From assembly GCA_019925095.2 (NCBI GenBank), contig CM034392.1, forward strand, positions 22,727,887 to 22,791,886: a DNA stretch of 64,000 nt, written 5' to 3'. Below the pieces are notes generated by a model. It was not told where the DNA came from. It did not search any database and saw nothing but the letters and a program-made list of their open reading frames with translations. Every line of letters starts with the position of its first letter. The first letter of the stretch is position 1. Source of the DNA: Dendrolimus kikuchii (Eukaryota > Arthropoda > Insecta > Lepidoptera > Lasiocampidae). Below are positions 46,189 to 60,510 of this stretch, in pieces. The translations under genes were made by a program, and so were the position numbers.

Positions 46189-47759
46189 TGTTTGTTAAGG
46201 TAACATACAGGCTGAAATCACGCAAGAACTTAAAAAAGGCAGAGCAGTAATTGTTTTTGCAGTATGCATAGTTAATATCACAATGGCTTAATCAATTTAT
46301 ATAATTATTTGCAGTAATGTACTCGTATTAAGGCTAGTATTGAATAGTTCTCATTGTAATCGCTTGACAAATAAAAAATATAGTCATTCGGGGAAAGTGC
46401 GTTTTTGGGGTTATTGTATTTATTATTGAAATTATTTAATACACAACTATTGTTGTCATCTATCAACGTTTAATCTTACCATGTCTTACATAACATGTCG
46501 ATATAATAGATGGAGTTGGGCCTCATATTTGCAAAATGTCGGCCATTTTGTAAATTTCATTCTGCGTGTAACGGATTTATAAGAGTATTTTTTGCTTTTA
46601 ATAACCCTTTTTGGTGATAATCATCGACAAAACATACGTATAAATACGAAACGTATATTATGGTAGGTACATAATATGACGCTATGAGTTAAAGGAGCTT
46701 TTTATGGCCCTTCATGCACGGTAATCTCTGCAATGGCTGAAACAATTTTGGTATGCTTCTCAGTGATGTATTAGTACCTATAGGCACTATAGAATTATGC
46801 AAAGTCTTATCTTTTTATTTAAATCGTTGAACAAATTAAATAAACACATGCATTTTTAACGTCTACGAAGTCTCGCATATTAGTTATACTTATTACATTA
46901 ATTTCCGGATTGTATTCAATTAATTAATGACGCCTTACAATATTACGTTTAATGACCCAAAAGACACATTGTTTATCATTGCTTTTATAATAATTAGTCG
47001 CCTATCAAATTAGGTGAGTGCATAGAATATAATGACCTGAACAGACGTCATCGTTTAGTATTCTCCGTACAAAGTAATACAATGTACGTTTCCATTGCTA
47101 ATCAGCTCATTGCGTATTATTAACGACTTAGATCATAAAAACGTCTATTTTCCATGAAACATTAATATTAACAAGAGTTTGCTAAGAATTGGTGTTGGTT
47201 TTAGGAAGCGTATATTGTTTAGATCTACTAATATACTTTACCTAAGCTTTTTAGGTATCATTCTCCGGCTTCTTAATATAATGGTTTATTCATCAAACGT
47301 TGTTACGAAACCAACCTTTTCAAAGTCTCAGTTGTAGAAAAAAATGACATTTATAACGTTTGTTATTTTTGACAAAAGTTTTGTCAGTGTTCTGCAAGAT
47401 TCCACCTAGTTCCGCTGTTATTTAGTATGTATGCATGCTTAGTATATATTTTACACCCTTTTGCAAAATAATAAACAAACACAACTTGTAAGGTTAGATA
47501 TATTTGTAAAAAATTCAACTGTCTACGGAACCGGTTGTTTCGAGTAAAAGGCTTCAAGTTAATCCTAAACCGGATATGCAACTTCTTTCTAATATTTTCA
47601 TACCGCGATGATACACGCGTGTAACGTTAGGTATTTTTAAACTGTTATTCGATTAAAGCAACTTTAACCATTATGAGTCTTAAATCAGAAGCTTGAGTCA
47701 GAGAATTATAGACTTGTAATTACTTTGAAGGTATTTAGAAGCCATAACATTGCCGCCTG

Positions 47760-49410
47760 GCGTTTCAGTAAATCGAATCGTTTAGCGTTCGCAAGCGATT
47801 ATTGGCAATTTCTCCGTATGGCGTCGCCTGGGGCGGTTCGTTTCCCGGGAGCCCGGCGCGACTCGCAGAGATAGCAGTTTTTGCTCGTCCGGCGTCGCCG
47901 GCGCTGGCGAGATGTAATCGTGGACTTTCTATAGCTGAGCGGTCGCTTGCCGAAGCGGTTTCACTTTCATGCAGCGGCGGAATGCGGCCGGACCTCCGAC
48001 CCGCGCCCGCCGTGTCACCACGGCCGCACAGCTTCCCCTCCGCCACACCGCTCGCCCTTATCCATCTATTTTTGATTACAAAACGATCTTAGTAAATCTA
48101 TGTGTTAGTAGAAAAAAAGAAAACAATATGTATCCGGTAATCGTTTCTCGGTCGCGGGTTAATTTTGATTCTACACTACGAGTGTTCCGAATAGCGGAGG
48201 CGAATACCAGAGCCAGACCAGAGCTATCCGTACTAATATCTTATTCGTGTCATTAGTGCGAAATGCCAGCCGCTTGGCACCCGCGGCGCCGGCCCCGGCG
48301 TTCCCTTGCGGCCGATGCACCGCTGGGCCGCACCAGCTAAATTCGGGCCCGTTGCATCACGCATCACTTTCAGTTTCGTTTGTCACGCGACTATTTTAGA
48401 TAGCGTGTCGATTATTAGAACGCCGTTTTTAGATATAGAGGCCCGTTGCTGCTCCGGACTGTATTCGCTCGGTGACTAATCTTCCAAACGCTCACAAAAA
48501 GATAATAATACTAACTAAATTGCATTATATTGCACCTATTAAGTGAATAGGATAATGAGAATGTCTGAAGAGGGCGAAACTAGGTTAGAGCTGCGTTTCA
48601 AAATCGACTGTTATCGCATAGCAGCAGCTTCTGGCGGCGGCGCTGTCTCGCTGTGGATATCTCGACTTTGCGGAATGAAATCCGATCTTTATGCACCGGC
48701 ACGCGAGCGAGGCCACCGTCGTAGCCGCGATCGTCTCCTAGGTTGTATGTAAGCCATACGGTAATCACCGTTGGGTTAAAGAACTATTCTCTCGATTTCC
48801 GAGTCGGTTGATTGCACTTTCCGTTCCCACGAAAAGGTCTTTTTCTAAAGGCAAGCTTAAGGGTATGTTGTATCCGGTCTTACTAATCAGCTTCTAAAAA
48901 ACTTATAGTAAGGTTAGGGGGGTCTACCGTCTAGTTACGGGTTTCCGTTGTCACGCTTCGCGGACTTCCTGGGATGCGCCGGCGGTCGTGTCCTTCATTC
49001 GCAAGCCCACAAGTCTGGCCGCCGAATGTACACCTGTGCTGTTGGCGCACCCATGGGTTGCGCAACTGGCTGCGACACTAAGATATACGTGGGCGATCAG
49101 TCGCCCCGATTGAGAACAATCGAACCTCCCGGCGACGAGAATGGATCACTGGAATGCGGGCTTTTGATAGCGTTACAACACAACTAACGGTGGGCCAATG
49201 TCAACATGGCTTCTGTCTTGGCTCTAGATTGTCTATATGTTAATGAGTCCGGTGGCGTGGCTGTAAAGCGTATTCGCTGCGCATTATCGTGTAGGCGACT
49301 AGATTTTCCGACGCCCGTGTTGGGCCACTCGCATAATGTATCCATTACGGCGATACAGCGAAAGTCTAGCCGACCTTCGGTATCTAGATATGGCTGGTTA
49401 TAAGTGCCAG
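47760..49410. promoter_or_regulatory. GC/CpG-rich unique stretch in kinase intron
   Basis: Two peaks, 47800-48060 and 48240-48400, are strongly GC- and CpG-rich (for example CGGCGTCGCCGGCGCTGGCG), with weaker enrichment to 49400. No repeat landmarks, RT or transposase motifs are visible, and open frames on both strands overlap and lack family features. It may be an alternative promoter or enhancer block of the kinase gene. This is inference from composition and position only. Confidence 0.35.
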
Positions 49411-50934
49411 GAATATCGTTATTACTATATTTAGTGACAAACATATTGGCCTCTCTAGCTGCCCTCTGCGAATGCCCAATAACTGATTTTGTGTTATAGA
49501 TGATTCCAATATTATTTGCTACTTAAAATATGCATTTTGATAAAAGAGATGAATATAGGATCCTTTTTATCCCGATTGATGCGGGATTAGAATTCTTTAA
49601 GTGAATAAACTAATTTATATAAAGTATACATAATTATATCTGTTATCGATAATGGGGATAAGCCAATGCTGCTATAATATACTATTATATTTATACACTA
49701 CGTTTTAAGGCAAGAAATGCAATAGTCACAATGGGGTACAGATCCGAAGATATCGTAAGCGAATTCACGTAGTGAGCTCTAGTAATTAATATTGCTTAAA
49801 GGTCCATAACTAAATAATAAATTTAATATTGCTATACTTCGCATAGATTCAGTTTTGTTTGTTTAATAGATAAGTCGCGACAGTAAATGGGTCGTAAATT
49901 GCATTATAATGAGTAAGTTCACACGAGGATCCCTAGGCGAAATCAGTCGAATTGATCTCGTGGCTGTGAAGATTATGCTCGCGATATGATCGTCGTTGCG
50001 AGACGGCGCTATCCTGTCTATCGTTGACAATATTTTTAGCAGCAACAATCCCAAGTGCGCGTTTGTGAGATTACATTCTCTTATCAGCTGTGTCAATAGC
50101 AATAGCTCCTTTATAGTATACGACCGTGGTATGTTGTAGATTACGCGCTTTTTTTGTACTAGTCTTCGAAATGCAAATGCTATCTCAGTAATGTTTTGTT
50201 TTTACTTAATAAAAATGTTGTTTGTAAATTGTAAAAATTATATGTTATTATTTTATGCTAATAATGGTTATTATTCAGTAAGTACGAGTACGTAACAGGT
50301 AGGTTTATCACATAGAAAATACCGGGAATCAATTCTTTGCATTTTAAGGAAATTGTGGACTTATATTTACTTTGAATAAAACGTTCAGTAACATATGTAC
50401 TTGTACATAATAATATACACACAGCTATAAATGTGCATATATTGTGATCTATAAATAAATACTCATTATTATGTAGAAAAATGATGAACCCGTGAACCGT
50501 GTTGATTGTTGGTTTGGTTTTTATTAATATAAATAATTTTTAGCTTTGAATTTCTTCCTTTGTGCCGTTGAAAAGCCTATATTGCGGGATTTGTCTAGAA
50601 AAATCCGGATTTATGGCAACACTACGTGCAACGGCCCAGTGTGCCAATTTAACGCGCCAATCGCCTGAATCAAGCAAATGAATCATTAAGTTATGAAAGT
50701 GTCAATGATGTAACGCATTGTGGGCTTTCCTGGGCTAACAAATTCTGGTGACCTCAAAATGAGATTGCAATGTTTGATTTCCAAACGTAACATTTGCGAA
50801 CTATCGTGCGATGAGTGAGAGTTCCGATGGCCCACTTCCCCCTTCCACTATCCAACCTTCCATATCCCAGGCCGTTTCTTTCAATCCCATATCCCATGTT
50901 TCTGATTTATCCTATCTGTCCTATCCCATCCAAA

Positions 50935-51025
50935 AGGCTGGTCACGCGTTGGCTTCGCCATTGGTGTTGCTAACACCTATAGGCGACGGTAAACACTTTC
51001 CATGAGCTGCGCCGGTTTGTCAGGT
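50935..51025 (+). repeat. LINE/SINE tail fragment (GATGGAAAG family)
   Basis: GGTCACGCGTTGGCTTCGCC, GTGTTGCTAACACCTATAGG and CGACGGTAAACACTTTCCAT match the family tail. It is preceded by pyrimidine-rich sequence like the minisatellite at 17500. Confidence 0.65.
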
Positions 51026-51036
51026 TCGTCCAAATC

Positions 51037-51079
51037 CAGCAGTATTCGTCCAAATTGTAAATTTGGACGAATACTGCTG
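51037..51079. repeat. Perfect 20-bp inverted repeat with 3-nt loop
   Basis: CAGCAGTATTCGTCCAAATT, loop GTA, then the exact reverse complement. A partial third copy of the arm (GGTTCGTCCAAATCCAGCAG) lies directly before it. Confidence 0.92.
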
Positions 51080-51289
51080 ATAGGCTCAATATAATATCAA
51101 AATTGATTTTTTTAACACCCAAATACTTTCTCGAGACTACTTTGAAAGAATAAAAAATAATATAAATTAAAAAGAATTGTCTACTATAGTCATTTTCTTG
51201 AATTGCAATACTTAATTTTTTTTATATAAATGGTAGACAAACACGTATTGTATATTTATAAGTTAAGTCACGTAAGCTTGTGTTATAGG

Positions 51290-51440
51290 CAATACACAAC
51301 GGATAACTCTGGGACCTATTCTAGACATCCAGATCAGAGTAAAGAACGGAAAATTTTGTTACCAAATTGACTTTGCCGGGAATCAAACGCGGGACTATGC
51401 GTCCCAGTGCATTGAGGTGAACAAGGCTTAGACACTAGAC
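51290..51440. repeat. Possible tRNA-related repeat remnant
   Basis: GCCGGGAATCAAACGCGGGA resembles the TpsiC-arm-like end of tRNA-derived moth repeats (GGGAATCGAACCCG-like). The rest does not fold as a tRNA, and no A box is present. Confidence 0.3.
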
Positions 51441-52529
51441 CTCAGAAATACAATAAAAGTATAGATATAATCTTGTGAATTCTTCTGTATTTCGGTGGAG
51501 AAATATTTTTTTTAATATATAAATTTTACACTTTATTTTGATAACACGGCTGGCTGACACAACTTATGTCTTGATGAAGATCATAGACAATGTTAGACAG
51601 AATCATAAATTTTAATTAGTGTTGTGACACATCTCAATATACATTTGCTATATTAGTTGCAATTTGCACAAGGCCGTGTTAAGAGTTCCTCGCTTTGCTA
51701 ATGTTGACCTGCCTCGGTTACAATGTTTGCGCACTTTACGGACGCGGTTTGCCGTCGACATTATGCCGGTCCTCCCTTTCGTAACCTTGGATGGAGTTCA
51801 GTGACTCGCCCATCATGCGTTTCTCGCCCGTCTTTAATTTGTACACTTCCGGAGTATTTCCATCCGAGGCGCGACCGAAACTATCGGGCGACGTTCACGT
51901 GCATTCTTAGATTATTACTTCTATAATATTATAAATATAGATTTGTTCGTAGTTGATCACAAACTCACCTGGATGTTGTAGTGGAGGATATAATAATTTC
52001 ACATTGACTTGAAGACACTCGATTATATATATCGAGTAAATACCTGGTAAAACGTTCCTCGTCGCTGTTGTTGGAATTATGAATTTGGAAGCTAAAGCTA
52101 TATTTTAATAAGTGATAATCGATGTTTACTGTGTAGGGATAGCAAAGACCTGGGACCTTAAAGCAGCTGTCTTTGCAAATTCGCACTACGAACGTGACAA
52201 GTATCAAAATAAAGTAATAACTTTTTACTATTTCTTACACCTACTTGTGTCGATTTCATTAAGAGTTTCTCCAAAAGGGGGTCGCATTAGGCCCCCAGAT
52301 AATCTTGCGTCCGATAATAAAATGTAATTAGTGAAATCGGGTTCAATAGTACCATAACACACTCACCACATAAAATACCAATAGACTTCTGTCTTCTGCA
52401 ACTATCTGTTGATATCCTTCGAAAAATACGCTTTGTTGCTCTCGTTCGGCCTTATAAACTAGAATAGTCGCATAGTTACGTGGATACTTATTAGATGCTT
52501 ATCTCCCGTTCACTAATTTGGAGCTAATA

Positions 52530-52760
52530 AGAGTGTCAACGGTGACGGATCGGTTGGGAGCGCGCTATAGGCTGTAAACGGCGGTGTTATTCCAACATTC
52601 CAAGAGGATTTATGGTGCGTCGAGCGGCGCTGCGTAAATATAATTAGAGAGGCTATTTATCAGCTCGGCGGAAGGGCACACGGTATCGCCGCCGTAAATC
52701 TATTGCGGGCCCCGACGTCTCAATCCGGCGTAGAAATGGAATGTCATACAGAACGCTAAC
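52530..52760. other. GC-rich unique stretch in kinase intron
   Basis: Alternating CpG-rich blocks and AT-rich homeodomain-like sites (TAAATATAATTAGAGAGG). There is no repeat signature or protein frame. It could be a conserved regulatory element; only cross-species comparison can tell. Confidence 0.25.
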
Positions 52761-54570
52761 GCGTGAAATAGTTGCGAATTTGTCTGGGACGTGTCCTCTG
52801 CATACGTAATCTAGGAGGGTTACCAATTACCACACGTTGTAGGCAATGGTCCAGCGTGAATTACTGTTATTGTTATGGAATTGGTAGTTTTAGAGGTTCT
52901 TTGTTGGGGTTTTCGAAATTCGATTACATATTTAAGTTTTCATTGTATTCCTTGACGTAATATAAATATTGCAACATTTTCATATGATATAGGAAATGGC
53001 AACATTCGCCATCGGTCAAGCACATTAATAAATTTTCGTTTAGAAATTATTTGAGCTACATTTATTTTTATACTTATTATTTACACAATTCACTGAATAT
53101 AATTAGCTGTCTTCTTTAAACATACTGAGTTCGCACGAAGAAGGCCATTCTGCTACCGTGTTTCCATGAACTTGTTAGGCATAATTTATTTCCGCTGATA
53201 AGATCACTTTATGAACCTATTTAAAAGATTTTTTTTACATTTAACAACTGTTTTGTTTTAGTTGAAGCATCACTTTATTCACCGTTGTTTTGCACAGATT
53301 AATCACCAGGCAGGAGTGGTAACATTCCAGAGCTGTTAGTGTATGCATTTTGTTTTGTTGTTATCGTGCTATGAGGCTAGACCAAGGGCAGTGGCGTCGG
53401 CGCGTGCGCAGCCGTGCGGGTAATTGGAGACGTCGCCTGCACAACACAAATCTCGACGCCCGACCGACACAAAATATGTTCCATTGGATAAACATCTGCC
53501 AGATGTAATTGAAATTTCATACGCGTCTGAAATAATTGTATTTTTGTATGCACGGTATCAAATAAGATGCATATAAACATTTGATAGTATTTCTTGGCTT
53601 TTGGCCTACCTGGTTCTACAACTTTGCGTTCTCTTAGCCTGGCTGTACATCAAGAGTCTATACTAATGTTTGATTTGACAGCTTCTCTTGGATAAATGAC
53701 TAACGATTTTACTTTTACGACATTTAATGAAGAACAAATTTTGCTTTATAATTTGAAGACGAAGTTAATAAATATTGCAATTTAGATGAACAGGGAATAA
53801 ATCCCAGAGATCCCAGTCACCCCAGACTTACGTGATTTTAGGAAAGATGAAATTATTACGATCGGTCGTTTAACATAAAATTAGAAAGGAATGGATACTC
53901 GCTAAGCTGAAAGCGGGGCCGTTCTTCAGGTAGCCGGTATCAAAGGTGGAAAAACCATGCTAACTTACGTCAAAGTAGCAAGGCTAGTTTTTACATATGT
54001 CATATATGATATTGTTATAAACAAACATATACAGTTGCCAGACACTTCCTGTGGGCCATAACTTATGACAGACTCTTTAAAAAAATATGGAAACTTACGT
54101 CATTTTAGGAAGGCTTAATTTTATATATATTATCAAGTATAATATTTTAAAATATTTTCCAATGAGCCAGACAAATCTGACGGGCCAAACATCCTCCCAG
54201 ACTCGTTAAGAGTTCCGCTGTGCGTGGAAGCGCGAGAGCATTATTCAAGTCAATTCAATATTATTTATATTTAAATTTTATATATAGTATATATCTAGTC
54301 ATCATATCTAGAGATCAGCTCGAAAGAGTCAATGAAATTTTGTTAGAAGAAAGAAAGAAATATTTCTTTAAAACTACATTAATGTAGTCCATATAACACA
54401 AAAATAAATGGAAAATGCAACTAAACCTTGAAAGTAGATCCAGAGCCGTTAAGGAAATTATCTCACTAGGAATTCAGGCATGAGTTTTGTTTGCGTAGAC
54501 AGTCGTATTTGGAAATTTATGAAATCGAATGAATTGATTTCGGCTGTCTGTACAAGGGTAGAGTCCACAA

Positions 54571-54824
54571 TTTTTTTTAAATTTATGGCTTGGCAACTAG
54601 GCCCTTAAGCCAGGCGCAGTTGTTTTGTAGGCTACAGTCGTCACCATTCAACGGAGTTCTTGTGAAAACTCGAAAGGCCACATGTGACTATACAGTTCAC
54701 ATTTCTCACAAAAACACATAATTACTACTCAAAAACTATAAATATCCTACTACTATTGTTCATTTTAGAGTAATTTACACCTTTTTAGAAAAGAAAACAG
54801 CACAGCACAACGCCTAAAAACTCC
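54571..54824 (-). mobile_element. Short retroposon family A with 9-bp target duplication
   Basis: AGTCCACAA is present on both sides (54562-54570, 54825-54833). The left end begins with a poly-T run, so the element is on the minus strand with a poly(A) tail. Internal landmarks: TATGGCTTGGCAACTAGGCC, CATTCAACGGAGTTCTTGTG, AAAGGCCACATGTG. The interior is shorter than 60511-60777 by small deletions. A tail-only piece follows at 54946-54985. Confidence 0.85.
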
Positions 54825-56140
54825 AGTCCACAACTATTATAATATGACTGTAGATAACACACAAAAAAAATCTCGTTCATTCATTCTTTCATTCATTGAA
54901 CGTAGAATATAACGTATATTATTACTAAACTGTATGGATTTCTTTTTTTTAAATTTATAGCTTGGCAACTAGGCCTTTAAGCCGAAAGTGGATGGATAGT
55001 TTTAAATTATACAGATAATACATACATGAATCGCAATGAAATAATATCTTAATAACTATTGTTGACACAAGTATACAGAACTTTCTATAACATATTACAC
55101 TATTGTTTGCCCATTTCTAAATTAACAATACATATTTTATTAATACACATACGTAAATATAATGTAAGACGGAGCCCAGTAATTGGACAAGTATGCATAA
55201 ATTAATAAACTTCCTCCCGTGTCATTATCCTCATACAAATAAATGTTCAGTACCACCCAACATTTTGCTATTACTACATCATATAGTTATTGAAGACTGA
55301 AGGGAATTTTGAGGGTGTGGTCGTTGTATGACTAATGAACACTGAAGAACTGGGCGGTGGGGTGGTCAGACGTGCACTAGGCCCATTAGCATAAAGCGTG
55401 CAGGGCTTTGGAAACGCCCTACGGACCTCGCTATGCTGGAATCGGTATAATTCTTGAGCGGAACGAGGTAAATAAGGTTATGTGATTTTGCCCGATTTCT
55501 TCCTACTTCAGTTTCTGGCATGGTAAATTTTGGTCTGGGTGTCTGGGATCATCAGCTTTAGGGCTGTCCGTTGTACATGACTCGTAAAACAAACTTAACT
55601 TACTAGCTTGGGACAATGTGTGTGTTAGGTTGCCGGTATATGTTTTTATTATTAATTTTCTAGAAGCCTGTAGACAAAGGTAGGGCGGGTGGGGTATAGA
55701 CATAGGACGCATTTATTTAATATGAACAGATTCGATCTTTTTTAGTATAGGTTAGAAGTTCGTGGTTATTTTTTTTTATAACCACCCAAAATTCACTTTA
55801 TATCTCAAATAATAAATAAATGTGCTCTATAACTATACCTCATCCTTAACCAAGTAGGCGATGTATTCCTTCCGTTGGTGTTACAGATGATCTTGGGCGG
55901 CGGTAACAAATTGTTATCATTGTTAGCCAGTTAGAAACATAAAAACGTATATTTCCTCGTGAAATGATTTAGCCGTAACTTTGCACATAGTTAAAGTGTC
56001 AAATTTTAAACAATATCTTTATAAATTGTAACCTATCTTTTATTATGATGTATAAGCCAATTTTATCAAAATCTATTCATGACTTTTTGCGTAAAAGAGT
56101 AATAAACATCTATCCTTACAAACTTTCTCATTTAAAATAT

Positions 56141-56402
56141 TGTTACGAGTCGCGAGACTTGAATTAAAATGCCGTTAGAATTACTATAGAGTTTATTAGA
56201 ACTATACAAACATGTATAACACAGGTACAAATATAACCGAACACAACAAGTCCAAACATAATGCAGAAGGTCGTTATCGCTCGACTGCCTCGTCCCTCCA
56301 TCGGGCCATTGCTTTATACTGCACAGATGCAATATGTCCATCCGGCCGCGTGGACTGAATTTCCTAGAATCAGTTTGTACTTTAAATCCGAACACATACA
56401 TA
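56141..56402 (-). mobile_element. Truncated solo LTR in kinase intron
   Basis: It starts TGTTACGAGTCGCGAGAC and contains TTATACTGCACAGATGCAAT and the block CCGCGTGGACTGAATTTCCT, as in 18414-18915. It has an internal deletion after CATAATGCAG and stops near 56402 without the GTAACA end. Confidence 0.78.
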
Positions 56403-56499
56403 ATGTTATTTTTATGTAACCATTTCCTTTATGTAAAATTATTTTTCCAATTTCTTTACAAACATTACGATATTTTTTCATTTTTAATATAGGATTATA

Positions 56500-58080
56500 T
56501 TGCAAGGACTCTCAACTTGTGCGAGCCTAAAAAGGTCGAATACATAAAATTTTCGCTCCTTCGCGGCCAAATCATGTCCAGTTTTCAATGTCACCTTGCG
56601 TTTTATTGCTTACTGCTGTCGTACTGTCCGCAGCATTTGAACCAACCGCTCTCAAAGTATTTTCCTTTGTCATACAATATGCGAATACACCATGAATATT
56701 TAATAGGATACACGAGGCAGCCCTGACCTTTATTTGGCCTTTCTCTGTGGCCATTGTTCTTTGCCGGCTCACCCTGTTCTAACATTTGCTCGTTTTCTGT
56801 CAGACGCTTTTCATTGTGGAGTTTTTTTTACCGCCACTACCATCGATATCCATCAAACAAGTTTTGTGCGAGACGACAGCTACATCGCCAAAAAACAATT
56901 TTCATGTTACGACGCTGATGTAATCGACAACCGATCTAAGCTATTATCCTTCGACCGCTGGCTATGAGTCATCTCCGTGTTTTACCGATCCGAGGTAGTT
57001 TTCAAATTACGAATCAAGCTCTCTTGTAAATGGAATTTCATTTGCGTTTCCTCAGTCAAGCTGGAAGGATCGGAAGCGTGTGGCAACCGATCGTAAACGG
57101 TGACCGGTGTTGTCAAAACATCGAATGATTCATTTGGAATCGCAGCGAGTTCAATGTTCTACGCGGTGAACTGGAAACCTCATAGAGCGTTGTTAACATG
57201 TCTAAAAAGGCCATTAAGCTGGAGTGACGGCCGTCGGCTGCACGTCGTCACTCAACTCTCGGTTTTTTGTCGCCAATGAAGACTAGTTGTCTTTTTCCTC
57301 GCCGGCTGCTTTGATTAATGACTGAAATACGATCTCGTGTTTCAGATCTTACCAGTACCAGACCCACGTGAATAAATAATTACGACGCAGTAAACCGCCC
57401 ACCTTTGGGACGTATATGGGTGCTTTTAATAACATGGTATTAATGATGGCGAATAGGTGTTAATCAATTATGGTACAAAAAATCGTTTTAAAGTTACTTA
57501 ATCGACGACGGACATTTAAAGCAAACATTACTTGTTGACATTAAATTTGTATCCATCATGCAATAAGATTGTATCGATTAAGATCAACACAAATTATCTT
57601 CGATTATTCGTCCGCGCTTTTAATCGGCCTGATCGCTAAACATTGATGTATAGTCTCAACGATGCGCCTTCGTTTGTTGAGAAATATGAAGACCCGTTTT
57701 GAAAATTGAGTGTCCATCAGCCAGAATATCATGTCTGGGTATCCGAGCAATGTGGGAGATCGGACATCCCGTGAAGTCGATTGCACGGATGCCAGAAAGC
57801 AAAATGTGCACCTTCAATATTAACTCTCACTCCCGCCTGTACGATATCGGATATGTTCGTCCCGTTCGCGCGTTAGTTTGTTCGATTTTGAGCGATGACA
57901 AAGCGTCACTTTCTACGGTGCGCACGCGCATCGGGCCAAATGAAGTGTGTCGCGTACGCAGACAGCTGCAATAGACTCTGGGCTTTAATGCGCACCGGAA
58001 ACCATCAATTTAGATAGTGCGCCGGATTGCCGCCGCTAAGTTTCTGCCCGTAGGATGCGACCGTTAGGCGGAGGAAACTG
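56500..58080. other. Unique intron sequence with raised GC, no gene recognised
   Basis: Short open frames on both strands do not resemble any family I know and overlap each other. No repeats are evident. Like 47760-49410, it is a candidate for conserved non-coding DNA. From 58081 to 58749 sequence is AT-rich and unremarkable. Confidence 0.3.
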
Positions 58081-58749
58081 TGATTTATGACCTTTATTGT
58101 TTTGTGACCGAGATCTCTTATACATCCTCATTTAATTAAACGGAAGCTCGTCATCCACTTGCTAAAATACTTAATATTTCGTGGTTACTGTGTACAATTT
58201 GGGTTAATATTATTCTTTTTTGTTCTCTGTCTCATAATGTACAAAGTTTTCAGTTTGTCAACGCTCGTTGTAGAACTTTGTAAAACTATTAAAATTGTAA
58301 ATATGTAATAAATGTTTGAAACAAACTAACTGGTAGTTTGAGTAGTGAAGTAGGGATAATCATCAATAACTCTATTTCTTGGCGGTATGTAATAAATGCT
58401 TGACTAAATTATTCAGGAAATCACCATGTCGTATATTTATGGAAATGGATCGTGTTCTAATTCGAAACTCAATATATTCCAGCGACAACATGATTCGGTT
58501 AGCAAAATTCGTTACAGTTTGAAAGCAGAAGCCCTCACGATTCAACATCTGCTAAGTCACTCCCCTAACTTTTGCGGTAGGGCGCATTAGCCCTTGGAAA
58601 CAGATAATGCGATTTGTCTATATTAAAAAGACCAGTGGAGCGGATGAAAATAATGACAGTCTTATTCAGAGTCCTGGTATGACATCAGATGGTGATAATT
58701 TTAAAAATGTGTATTCTAATATTTTCTTAAGTTTTCGCGACTTGTATAC

Positions 58750-59065
58750 ATAATAAAACTACGTTTTAACGGTTTTAAGCGCGGGTAATTTTATTTGATT
58801 TTGGTTTTTCCGACGTTTCGGCCACTTTTCAGTGGCCGTGATCACGGAAGGTTAGATTAGGCTTCCATAGAGTAAATAATAACCATAAACAAAATTAAAA
58901 TTAACAAGTTGGCGGTAGGTTAAATAAAACTTTAACAATACTCGTTGACACTTGACATCTTTGTCTTCTGTGATCACGGCCAATGAAAAGTGTCCGAAAT
59001 GTCGGAAAAACCAAAATCAAATAAAATTACCGCGCTTTAAACCCGTTAAAACGTAGTTTTATTAT
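58750..59065. mobile_element. MITE with about 90-bp terminal inverted repeats
   Basis: The left end ATAATAAAACTACGTTTTAA runs through GATTTTGGTTTTTCCGAC and GTTTCGGCCACTTTTCAGTG to GTGATCACGG. The right end repeats this in reverse complement (58976-59065) with a few differences. The 120-bp middle is non-coding. The target duplication is short and ambiguous (AT or TA). Confidence 0.85.
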
Positions 59066-60510
59066 GGGTATTCTAATTTTACCTTAACAGGCACGGTTAC
59101 GCTACCACCCAGGTAGCGTAACTTTAGATTGTTTATTATGTTTCTTCGCGTTTTTTGTCTTTCATAATTATTTTCTATATCATCTGTAAGCGAACACAGC
59201 ATAGTATTTATTATAGGTTGGATCATCGACAAACAGGCAAGGCGTTTCTTACTACTGTTACATCAGAAATCTACCTATGTTGAAACAAGAGATAACGACA
59301 TTGAGTTCCTAACATCATGCAGTCTATGTTAGTGTTATTTGAATTGATATAACTGCTGGCCGAACATTATCGGCTACTTTCTCGCGACCGCGTCCGAACG
59401 ATCGGAGCTCCATTGCCGAAGTATTGTTTGAGAAAAGCGGGTCATAAGAAAGCTATAGAGGGGTGAGAGCGGCCGATCATTCGCTGATATCTCCCAAGCG
59501 CAGAAGGTCACGGTCGTTACGTCCAAAGTAAACTGGAGGTGAGAACACATCGCGATTTCCACAAAATAGACCGTTTCATTGGCCACAGTTACTGTAACAA
59601 CGGTGTTTTTGTTATCTGTAAACGGCCGATAAACGGCACCGATTTCTCTTTTTGCTCATTTTTCTGTTGCTAATTGGTTGTGTTTATTGTTTTTGGTATT
59701 TTTACGTTCGACATTTAAACCGGTAGTAGGTATGGAGCCGGGTTGCGTGACTGTACCGGCGCAAGTGTGAATGTTTAATCCGTCAGCCGATGCGCCGGCG
59801 CAACCCGCTCTGTGACGAATCAGGAATGTGTTCGCACATCATGTTCGATGTGATGTGGCACCGTGTGACATGTAAGCGTCGAAGACAATAGTCCGCTTCT
59901 GATCGTTCTTTGTTTAAGTGTTTCTGTTCACAAGGTCACTACATCGGTTGTCGCTTCTTTCATCTTTAAAGTAATAGTTTTACAACAACTCTTTGTCGTA
60001 TTCATAAACAATCTAAAATTTTATTTGGTGTAAAGAAGTTACGCTCGTTTAACTTTATATTTCCTGGTTATATTTTTTTTATAATTATTAAGCATGTTAC
60101 CACGACTGACAATCAAAACAGCATAATTAAATTGTTTTATACATAAAATTTTTTTTTATTTCTTACAGTTTTACGTAAATACTTTAAACTTACACATTCA
60201 GTTAGACATTCAAGACAGGTCAAGAAATATGTACGTTATTACTTGTAACACGAGTTCACAAGAAACTTTATACGTAGGTACAAACATTTTATTTTCATCG
60301 GTTCCAATTGACGACGTCATCTCATAAGTCATCTAATTGACACAGAGGTATAAATGTTTTGTCTTGCTGATTGAATAAATCGCCCAAAATATTATATTGG
60401 CCTACAGTATTTATTTTTAAAAACGATTTAATGTAATATTAAGCCTATGGAAGAGCAGGATGTTCTTATACATTTCAATGTTGCTTAAAATGAAATCCCA
60501 ACAATAGATT

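Noticed and set aside
47765..48256. Overlapping open frames in the GC-rich intron block as a gene
   Set aside because: Frames are open on both strands because of high GC; no start context, splice support or recognisable motif.
51360..51420. tRNA gene
   Set aside because: Only a B-box-like stretch is present; no acceptor stem, anticodon arm or A box can be paired.
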